A DNA stretch of 64,000 bases from Clostridia bacterium (GTDB taxonomy: Bacteria > Bacillota > Clostridia > Christensenellales > QAND01). The first letter of the stretch is position 1; every line of letters begins with the position of its first letter. The position numbers were made by a program, and so were the translations under genes. This document shows, in pieces, positions 59,201-64,000 of the stretch. The notes under the pieces are model-generated. The model was not told where the DNA came from. It saw only the letters and a list, made by a program, of their open reading frames with translations, and searched no databases. The stretch covers positions 1 through 64,000 of the forward strand of contig JAFSIR010000025.1 of the NCBI GenBank assembly GCA_017439715.1. The letters run 5' to 3'.

Positions 59201-59459
59201 TTCGCGCGATGAGGGCATGGCCTGCGGCATGGTGCCGTTAACAAGCGCTGTGGGCGCTATCCCCGAATTTGCGGATGAAAGCTGTGCCGTCCTTGCCCCT
59301 GCGGAAGATTATTTAACATTAAGCCGCGGCATTGAAAACCTGTATTACAACCCCGAAACATTCCTGCGCCTGTCCGAAGCTGCGGCCGCGCGCGTTCGAA
59401 GGCAAACCTGCCACACGCTTACCATTCCCCAAGAGATAGCGCTGTTGAAAGGCAATTAA
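56205..59459 (+). CDS. Large multi-domain glycosyltransferase (CgeB-like plus GT4)
   Basis: A 1084-residue cytoplasmic enzyme. Residues about 45-370: CgeB/DUF3880-type transferase (DLVFIESAWQGKNKQWE, PLVFWNKEDPVH). About 375-560: second module shared with 50200-52242. About 580-700: beta-rich part, possibly carbohydrate binding. About 715-1084: GT4-type retaining transferase with NCIDTDLF, IIGDGPLFEQ and SRSDTQGVSRDEGMACGMVP, including the conserved donor-binding glutamate. It probably adds two or more sugars to the polymer. ATG 56205 overlaps the previous stop (TGATG). A terminator follows. Confidence 0.82.
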   Translation: MDTVLRLSRALTQISACEKALSAKVPEQQPMPALRPLFETEKTTLSSLRIAAVMDEFTYTCYAPECQLLQLSPNGFKEEIESFQPDLVFIESAWQGKNKQWERKISNGSRELSALAAFVKSKHIPLVFWNKEDPVHTASFLPAARLADYVFTTDIDCIEIYRRALGHDRVFFLHFAAQPALHNPIERFDRQDKFCFAGAYYHRYPERVRVFDAFASYFMATKGLDIYDRNYPDPPPQFAFPPQYAPHILGKLAPTEIDKAYKGYTYGVNMNSVRQSQTMMARRVFEMLASNTIVIGNYARGVKNLFGDLTICTDDERTMQQALETYTGSERALHGFRLQGLRKVLSHHLYQDRLSYICQKVFGKPLTCGLPPITVVAKANDREQAVKIVAMFRSQNYQNRRLLLCAEQGWVSPLDSETVLDREVFASALETHMQSGFAACFDPNDAYGANYLTDLALSTRYTDANVIGKAAFFTADGFINGPVYRFINAVSGRRCIVRFALCKHLSMADFCAERVWENALAVDEFSYAENCTVLPERAVPMPVLDTGISQSQLVAVSERRAAKQAGGFGLRLEPAAFGAYNESKKLAITAEPHQLVIESKLKEKEQESLWFAPVYETNALAFSGTLPVHLSLSGSGRPAGLVRFLDAAGQEISSLPVSCNRVQLLLVPPCTKTLQLGLRVTGPGRILFSRALFGAACSEPETNRFLPRAETLIVSNRYPSYQELYRNMFVHKRVQRYKAAGLLADVMAVDPKNNFSFDEFEGINVCRGDAAHLSAALSSGVVRSVAVHFMDESIFRALKPHLVRVRAVVWLHGAEVQPWWRRKHNFVSPEAIDHAKRQSAERMRLWREVFETAQTEQNLRFVFVSQAFKDMVFEDYGLSLSPDQALVIHNCIDTDLFIYQAKSADQRKKVLSIRPFASPNYANDLSVQAIQALKDKPFFNELSFHIIGDGPLFEQTVAPLKGFKNVTLEKRFLRQEQIRDLYHQYGLLLIPSRSDTQGVSRDEGMACGMVPLTSAVGAIPEFADESCAVLAPAEDYLTLSRGIENLYYNPETFLRLSEAAAARVRRQTCHTLTIPQEIALLKGN

Positions 59460-59490
59460 AAAAGGTGAGAGATTTTCTCTCACCTTTTTC
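59458..59490 (+). terminator. Bidirectional terminator after glycosyltransferase
   Basis: Stem GGTGAGAGA / TCTCTCACC with T loop, between convergent genes. Confidence 0.85.
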
Positions 59491-60019
59491 ATTTGATCAT
59501 GCTGCTCATCGGCCCTTCCAGCGCGCGCCGGCACAGGGCGGTGAACTCCTCGGGCGGATACGGGTTTTCATCGTGCAGCCAGCGCAAAAGCGCACAGCGG
59601 AACGCATCTGCCGCAAACGTGGAAAAGAATTGGTAAAACGGCTCGTTTGGCTTTCCTTCGCCCAAAAACGTCAGCGCAATGGGTTCCAACGTTTCACCAA
59701 AAAACTCAACAAAGCCGTTCTGCCCGGTGATCATCATGGCGTTGCGGTAAAACAGCCGATCCTGAAACAAAAACTCCGCCGTGGCAGACAGGAACGACCA
59801 GAAAGAATCAAACTCTTTCTCCCCGATAAACACCATATACTCGGTGTAAAATACCCAGTTCAAAAGGTCGTATTTATCTTTGAAATGATAATAAAAGCTT
59901 TTACGGCTGATCCCGCAATGCGCGCAGAGATCACCCACCGTGATGCGTTGAAACGGCGTTTTCCGCATCATAGCCTTGATGGAAGCGCCCAGCGCCGCCT
60001 TGGTTCCCATTTCAGGCAT
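59489..60019 (-). CDS. TetR family regulator (DhaS-like)
   Basis: A 176-residue TetR-type regulator. The helix-turn-helix is FQRITVGDLCAHCGISRKSFYYHFKDKYDLLNWV (cited here in part: GISRKSFYYHFKDKYDL). The C-terminal ligand domain is of the TetR_C type found with DhaS-like proteins. ATG 60019 is 6 bases from GGAGG and overlaps the stop of the upstream gene by 8 bases. It is the last gene of the DegV unit, so it probably controls that operon. Confidence 0.88.
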   Translation of the reverse strand: MPEMGTKAALGASIKAMMRKTPFQRITVGDLCAHCGISRKSFYYHFKDKYDLLNWVFYTEYMVFIGEKEFDSFWSFLSATAEFLFQDRLFYRNAMMITGQNGFVEFFGETLEPIALTFLGEGKPNEPFYQFFSTFAADAFRCALLRWLHDENPYPPEEFTALCRRALEGPMSSMIK

Positions 60020-61022
60020 GGCATCCCTCCCTGTATGCATACAAAAGGGCGCAAACCTCTTTGAGCGGCAGCCCGCCCTTACACAGCGGCTCTTTCTGCC
60101 CGCTCACAGTAACCGCGCCGTCCGACCCGCGGTACACCAAAAGCGGTGCCCCGTCACTGATCACGCGGTTAATATACAGCACATCATCCGGAAAATCAAA
60201 GCAGATCAGCGGATATTCCTGCCCGTAACGGGAAGCGATCACATATTCCTGCACGCACTTTCGCGCCTGCACGCTGCATTGCTCGCTCGCCACAAGGCAA
60301 ACAAACGGCAGCTCCAACGCCGTTGCTTCGTCTGTCACGCGGCCGGACACAATGCTTTCTACGTCTTCATCCGTGTACAGCCGGTGCACGCCGGCAAACA
60401 GCCGCCGTTCCAGCGCATCGGCCCACTGCGCTTCAAATTCGGGCGCCGTGGCCTCAAAGGAAAACATCATGTTCACGCCTGCCTGCTCGATCGGCGCGGC
60501 AGAAGAACAGAAAATAAAAAACGCGCTGGTGCCAAACGCCTTTAATGCCTGTATCAACCCGTCGGGCACCGTGCCTTCCTCGCCCAGAAACAGGAAAAAG
60601 GAAAATACGCCCAGCTCGTTTGCCTGCGCTACCAGGGCCGGAACATCAATCCCGTCAGCCCCGCCTGTTAAATCAAACGTCAGCGCCCACGGCACGCACA
60701 GCGCCTGCGCCTGAGACACCTGGCGCAGCTTGCGCGCCCCGCTTGTCCAGCTGCCATAGCCTACATTCACGCACACGGTTTCCATCGTTTGCGCATCGGT
60801 GCGGCGCACCAGCGCCTCCACCAACGGGTAATACGCGCTGTTGGGATCCGTCAGCAGCTTCTGCACTTTTTTGAAAAACTCTTTCTGGCGCTTCGTTTTG
60901 GCAAAAAATGCGCCCAGATCCACCAAATTACGCGCGCTTCTGCGCGAATCGTTTTCTATATCGCGGATGCCCTTGCGCACCGCCGCGGAAACCAGCGTTC
61001 TTGTAAAATCGTCTTTATTCAT
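60012..61022 (-). CDS. Radical-SAM-like protein lacking the Fe-S cysteine motif
   Basis: A 336-residue protein. The order of segments follows a clostridial radical SAM family that is often next to TetR genes: ALTFDLTGGADG where the normal form has TxxCNxxCxxC, then ALVAQANELGVFSFFLFLGEEG where a GGEP-type strand is expected, then a SPASM-like end (ASRYGQEYPLICFDFPDDVLYINRV) with few cysteines. None of the three cluster cysteines is present, so it should not cleave SAM. It overlaps both neighbours by 8 bases. Assignment is by pattern only; it could be another TIM-barrel protein. Confidence 0.5.
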   Translation of the reverse strand: MNKDDFTRTLVSAAVRKGIRDIENDSRRSARNLVDLGAFFAKTKRQKEFFKKVQKLLTDPNSAYYPLVEALVRRTDAQTMETVCVNVGYGSWTSGARKLRQVSQAQALCVPWALTFDLTGGADGIDVPALVAQANELGVFSFFLFLGEEGTVPDGLIQALKAFGTSAFFIFCSSAAPIEQAGVNMMFSFEATAPEFEAQWADALERRLFAGVHRLYTDEDVESIVSGRVTDEATALELPFVCLVASEQCSVQARKCVQEYVIASRYGQEYPLICFDFPDDVLYINRVISDGAPLLVYRGSDGAVTVSGQKEPLCKGGLPLKEVCALLYAYREGCHA

Positions 61023-61878
61023 GGTTTTTTAAAAAAATGATGCCAAGGGTGTTCGGCCCGCAATGGCTGGCAATGGTGCTGCCAGCCTCAGTGATATGGA
61101 TGGTTTCAAACCGCCCGTCTTTTTTCAGCAGCTGCTCGGCAAAAAGAGGCAGCTCATCCGTTTCACATGTGCCTGTGATAAAGGCTGTGCGCGTGTCAAT
61201 ATCCGTTCTGCCGCGCAGGCGCTCCACAATGTACTTCTCAACGCATTTTTTCAGGCTGCCTTGATGCTTGCGCCCGGCCAGCATGCCGCCGTTTTTTACC
61301 TCAATGGTCGGCCGGATGTGCAGCAGCCCCGCGCTGAGCGCCGTGGTAGCGCTGCATCGCCCGCCCTTGTGCAGATAATCCAGTTTGTCGATTACAAAGC
61401 TCGCCTCTACCAGCCCCGTAAGCTCCGTTATCTTTTGGGCGATCTCGGTGCCGCACAGCCCCTGTTCTGCCAAACGCACGGCTTCGAGCACCAACAGGCC
61501 GATGCCCGTTGAAAGATTGCGGGAATCTACCACATACACGTGTTCCATCTCAGCCGCGCAAAGGCACGCGTTGGCATACGAGCTTGAAAGTTCGCTGCTG
61601 ATGCTGATGTGAACAACTTCTTCGCCTTCGTTCTGCGCATCGGCAAACACCGCATGAAAATCCTCGGGCGAGGGCGCGCTTGTGCGCGGCAGTTCCCCCA
61701 TTTTATTCGCGGAATCAAACAGCTCAGGCACCGTGATGTTCACCCCATCGGCGTATGTTTTGCCCCCCACCGTTACATACAGCGGCACGATGCGTATCCC
61801 GTGCGCTGCAAGAAGCGCCGGCCCAAGGTCGCAGGTGCTGTCTGCGGTAATCACTGTTTTCTTTTTCATTTCACTCAT
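61015..61878 (-). CDS. DegV family fatty-acid-binding protein
   Basis: A 287-residue DegV-family protein. The N-terminal ITADSTCDLGPALL, HISISSELSSSYANA and FVIDKLDYLHKGGR, SAGLLHIRPTIEVKNG are classic family motifs, including the FakB-type fatty-acid pocket. Such proteins present fatty acids to a kinase for phospholipid synthesis. GGAG lies 10 bases before ATG 61878. First gene of the three-gene leftward unit. Confidence 0.93.
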   Translation of the reverse strand: MSEMKKKTVITADSTCDLGPALLAAHGIRIVPLYVTVGGKTYADGVNITVPELFDSANKMGELPRTSAPSPEDFHAVFADAQNEGEEVVHISISSELSSSYANACLCAAEMEHVYVVDSRNLSTGIGLLVLEAVRLAEQGLCGTEIAQKITELTGLVEASFVIDKLDYLHKGGRCSATTALSAGLLHIRPTIEVKNGGMLAGRKHQGSLKKCVEKYIVERLRGRTDIDTRTAFITGTCETDELPLFAEQLLKKDGRFETIHITEAGSTIASHCGPNTLGIIFLKNHE

Positions 61879-61939
61879 CTATGTGTATCTCCGTAGAAAA
61901 ATTTGTTTCGCTTTTGTGTTGTTTTGATATCTTTGCCGC

Positions 61940-62001
61940 CGGCTGGAAACAGCCGATCAGCGATTGTATCTCAGTATACTCCAATCCCCGCCGCTGCACA
62001 A
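61940..62001 (-). promoter_or_regulatory. Promoter and leader hairpin of DegV operon
   Basis: Minus strand TTGTGC (61996-62001), 17 bp, TATACT (61973-61978). The leader, about 88 bases, contains a 6-bp stem CGGCTG / CAGCCG (61940-61955). The -10 box is part of a self-complementary AGTATACT. The remaining AT-rich bases to 62093 show no gene. Confidence 0.6.
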
Positions 62002-62094
62002 TCTGCACCCCTTATTGCACCGGGAAACAATTTTCTAAAATTGAGAACATGAAATACAGTTTTGTTAATTTATTTCAAATTTGTTAAATTTATG

Positions 62095-62129
62095 TTGAAA
62101 TATTAATCAATTTGTGATATCGTTATACA
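62095..62129 (+). promoter_or_regulatory. Probable promoter of L,D-transpeptidase gene
   Basis: TTGAAA (62095-62100), 17-bp spacer ending TGA, TATCGT (62118-62123); an alternative -10 TATACA lies at 62124-62129. Confidence 0.5.
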
Positions 62130-62146
62130 CGCAAGGGAGGGGAAGG

Positions 62147-63004
62147 ATGAAGCATATTGGTTTAAAGGCAAAGCTGTTGTTTGTGTATTTATTCTGCGTG
62201 CTGGTGGTTGGGTGCAGCCATGCCCCGGCAACCGAAGCATCTTTTTTCAAACTCGTGGGCGCGGCGGTGCAAAACAGCCTGCAGGCAAGCGTGCCGGCGC
62301 CATCGCCTGAAGTGAGTATAACAGAACAAATCAAGTATGTTGCCAAAAGCAAGGTAAATGTGCGCGAATCGGCAAGCACGGAAAGCGCTGTAATCACAAC
62401 GCTGTCCATGGGTGCAGAGGTGGTTTGCCTTGGTGTGACCGGCGCATGGACGGAAGTTTCCGTGTCCGGCAAAACAGGCTATATCCGCTCGGATCTATTG
62501 CAAACCGGCAAGCCGAAAGAAACGATCGAGATGAAAAAAGTAACCGATCCGGCCATTGTGGTGTATAAAGCCCGCCGTACGCTGGAATTATATGATGGGG
62601 AAACGCTGGTTGCTTCCTATCCCATCGGCCTTGGGCCGCAGCCGGTAGGGCACAAGCAGCGCGAGGGTGACGGGAAAACCCCGGAAGGGGAATACTATGT
62701 GTGCGTGCGCAACAGCGCCAGCAATTTTTATCTTTCCTTGGGCGTTTCATACCCCAATGAAATAGATGCCAAACAAGGCCTAAGCGAAGGCGCGATCGAT
62801 CAGGCAACGTACAATTCGATCGCGTCGGCGATCGGCAGCAAACGCCAGCCGAACTGGAACACCGCCCTTGGCGGTGCCATCATGATCCATGGCATGGGTG
62901 GCGACCGGGATTGGACAGCCGGTTGCATTGCGGTGGATAATGATGTGATGGATGTTCTGTGGGAGTGCTGCGCGCTTGGCACGCCGATCACCATTTATCC
63001 GTAA
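62147..63004 (+). CDS. L,D-transpeptidase lipoprotein with SH3 domain
   Basis: A 285-residue lipoprotein (VVGC, Cys23). Residues about 62-120 are a bacterial SH3 domain (SKVNVRESASTESAVITTL). Residues about 135-285 are a YkuD L,D-transpeptidase: YPIGLGPQPVGHKQREGDGKT in parts (REGDGKTPEGEYYV), IMIHGMGGDRDWTAGCIAV with catalytic His and Cys. It should cross-link or modify peptidoglycan. ATG 62147 follows GGGAGGGG. A terminator follows. Confidence 0.93.
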   Translation: MKHIGLKAKLLFVYLFCVLVVGCSHAPATEASFFKLVGAAVQNSLQASVPAPSPEVSITEQIKYVAKSKVNVRESASTESAVITTLSMGAEVVCLGVTGAWTEVSVSGKTGYIRSDLLQTGKPKETIEMKKVTDPAIVVYKARRTLELYDGETLVASYPIGLGPQPVGHKQREGDGKTPEGEYYVCVRNSASNFYLSLGVSYPNEIDAKQGLSEGAIDQATYNSIASAIGSKRQPNWNTALGGAIMIHGMGGDRDWTAGCIAVDNDVMDVLWECCALGTPITIYP

Positions 63005-63017
63005 GAAAGACAGACGC

Positions 63018-63050
63018 AAAAAAAGCAAAGCCCTGCGCTTTGCTTTTTTT
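63018..63050 (+). terminator. Terminator of L,D-transpeptidase gene
   Basis: Stem AAAAGCAAAG / CTTTGCTTTT with a T run; the right arm also supplies the TTGCTT -35 box (63040-63045) of the next promoter (TATACT 63062-63067, 16-bp spacing). Confidence 0.8.
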
Positions 63051-63086
63051 CGTTGGTGGCGTATACTTGTTTTGGAGGAGAAGAAA

Positions 63087-63632
63087 ATGGACCTGTGGGA
63101 AAAACAAACGGGGTCGGAACAGGTGTTTTCCGGCCGCGTGCTCAAACTGTTTGTCGATTCCGTGGCGCTGAGCGACGGGTCGGCCTCCAAGCGCGAGATT
63201 GTGCGGGCGGGCGAGGTCGGCTGCGTTCTGCCCGTTGATGAAACAGGAAACGCCTATTTGGTTGAGCAGTTCCGCTATTCGCTGGGCCGCACCGTGCTTG
63301 AAGCGCCGGCCGGCCGCCTGAACGAGGGCGAAACGCCGCTGGATTGCGCTGTGCGCGAGCTGAAGGAGGAAACGGGCCTGTCGGCAGATTGCTTCATTCC
63401 CTTAGGCATTTACCGCCCCAGCCCCGGCATTCTGGATGAAACCATCCATCTGTTTGCCGCCGTGGGCCTGCACAGCGGGCAGGCTGCACCCGACGAGGGC
63501 GAATTTGTGCGCCTTGTTGTGATGCCGCTGCAGGAACTGATAGATCAGATTCTCTCCGGCAAAATTGAAGATGGGAAAACACAGGTGGCCGTGCTCAAAG
63601 CGCTGCATGTGCTGAAGGAGGAAAAGGGATGA
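63087..63632 (+). CDS. Nudix hydrolase, ADP-ribose pyrophosphatase type
   Basis: A 181-residue Nudix enzyme. The Nudix box GRLNEGETPLDCAVRELK with EETGL fits GX5EX7REUXEEXGU exactly. The N-terminal part and the YRPSPGILDETIHLF segment match the NudF/ADP-ribose pyrophosphatase branch, which splits ADP-ribose to AMP and ribose phosphate. ATG 63087 follows GGAGGAG. Its stop overlaps the next ATG. Confidence 0.93.
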   Translation: MDLWEKQTGSEQVFSGRVLKLFVDSVALSDGSASKREIVRAGEVGCVLPVDETGNAYLVEQFRYSLGRTVLEAPAGRLNEGETPLDCAVRELKEETGLSADCFIPLGIYRPSPGILDETIHLFAAVGLHSGQAAPDEGEFVRLVVMPLQELIDQILSGKIEDGKTQVAVLKALHVLKEEKG

Positions 63633-64000
63633 ACGCGCTTCGCCCCAAAACCGCCTGCTTTACCGGGCACCGCCACGTTGCACCGGGCGATGTGCGCATG
63701 CTGCGGCAAAAGCTGATTGACACCGTTATTGGCCTGTACAAACGGGGGTACCGTTATTTTGGCGCCGGCGGCGCCTTGGGGTTTGATACCATGGCCGCCC
63801 AAACCGTGCTGGACCTGAGAAAGGAATATTCCGATATCCGCCTGATCCTTGTGCTCCCCTGCGGCGACCAGTCACGCGAGTGGACGGTGACGCAGCGCGG
63901 CGAATATGAGCGCATCCGCGGCCTGGCAGATAAAGAAGTGGTGCTGTTCCGCACGTATAACGAGGGCTGCATGCAGGCGCGCAACCGCCACCTGGTGGAC
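63629..64000 (+). CDS. SLOG family protein (YpsA/DUF1273-like), partial
   Basis: The first 124 codons of a protein cut by the window end. It begins MNALRPKTACFTGHRHVAPG and has FGAGGALGFDTMAAQTVLDLR and LILVLPCGDQSREW, the nucleotide-binding pattern of SLOG/YpsA-like Rossmann proteins, thought to bind nucleotide-derived ligands. It starts in ATGA overlap with the Nudix gene, so the pair may handle ADP-ribose-like nucleotides together. Confidence 0.88.
   Translation, partial: MNALRPKTACFTGHRHVAPGDVRMLRQKLIDTVIGLYKRGYRYFGAGGALGFDTMAAQTVLDLRKEYSDIRLILVLPCGDQSREWTVTQRGEYERIRGLADKEVVLFRTYNEGCMQARNRHLVD

Overview
The window looks like a chromosomal segment of an anaerobic, single-membrane, moderately GC-rich Bacillota bacterium, probably Clostridia. 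The grounds are strong AGGAGG-type ribosome sites, many lipobox proteins, Sec rather than Tat exports, TagGH-like ABC export, an SH3/YkuD L,D-transpeptidase, DegV, C_GCAxxG_C_C and UPF0597 proteins, and GTG/TTG starts. Genus cannot be assigned from sequence alone. No rRNA, tRNA, CRISPR array, insertion sequence or integrase was seen.

Layout. 1-6.2 kb: the end of one mannose-family PTS permease, then a complete IIC-IID fusion, and two paralogous MATE exporters around a membrane-anchored TPR protein. 6.3-9.2 kb: a leftward operon (AI-2E-type transporter, two tandem pyruvate-kinase-C-like proteins, a cysteine-rich C_GCAxxG_C_C protein). 9.2-15.4 kb: class II aldolase, P-loop kinase, EamA exporter, PPOX flavoprotein, M24-like protein and a zinc alcohol dehydrogenase. 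15.5-24.0 kb: a rightward cassette from one near-consensus promoter, with a 1023-residue lipoprotein of five SUOX-like repeats, a FecBCD-type ABC importer, a second SUOX-like lipoprotein with an in-frame TAG, a rhodanese-like lipoprotein and an FMN-binding lipoprotein. 24.1-34.5 kb: metabolic and transport genes (MFS, phosphoesterase, iron alcohol dehydrogenase, EamA exporters, DUF362, a highly expressed class II aldolase, cysteine desulfidase family) and an Ig-like surface protein.

34.9-45.2 kb: a compact head and short-tail gene set (portal, M15 endolysin, small proteins, capsid, head-tail and tail proteins, fibre, coiled-coil proteins) with no terminase, integrase, repressor or holin in view. 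It is either a decayed prophage or a domesticated particle. 45.3-49.0 kb: an autoregulated MarR gene with a phosphodiester-glycosidase lipoprotein, a phospholipase-C-like protein, a second PPOX protein and a membrane protein. 49.0-59.5 kb: a surface polysaccharide locus: leftward wecC, ABC permease, ABC ATPase, CgeB-like glycosyltransferase and wecB; rightward a coiled-coil protein and a 1084-residue multi-domain glycosyltransferase. The two arms fire from back-to-back TTGACA promoters. 59.5-64 kb: a leftward DegV / radical-SAM-like (cluster lost) / TetR operon with two 8-nt overlaps, an L,D-transpeptidase, a Nudix hydrolase and a truncated SLOG protein.

The best candidates for something undescribed are the extracytoplasmic SUOX-repeat / flavin / rhodanese / ABC cassette (15.5-24.0 kb) with its in-frame amber codon, and the terminase-less capsid gene set (34.9-45.2 kb).
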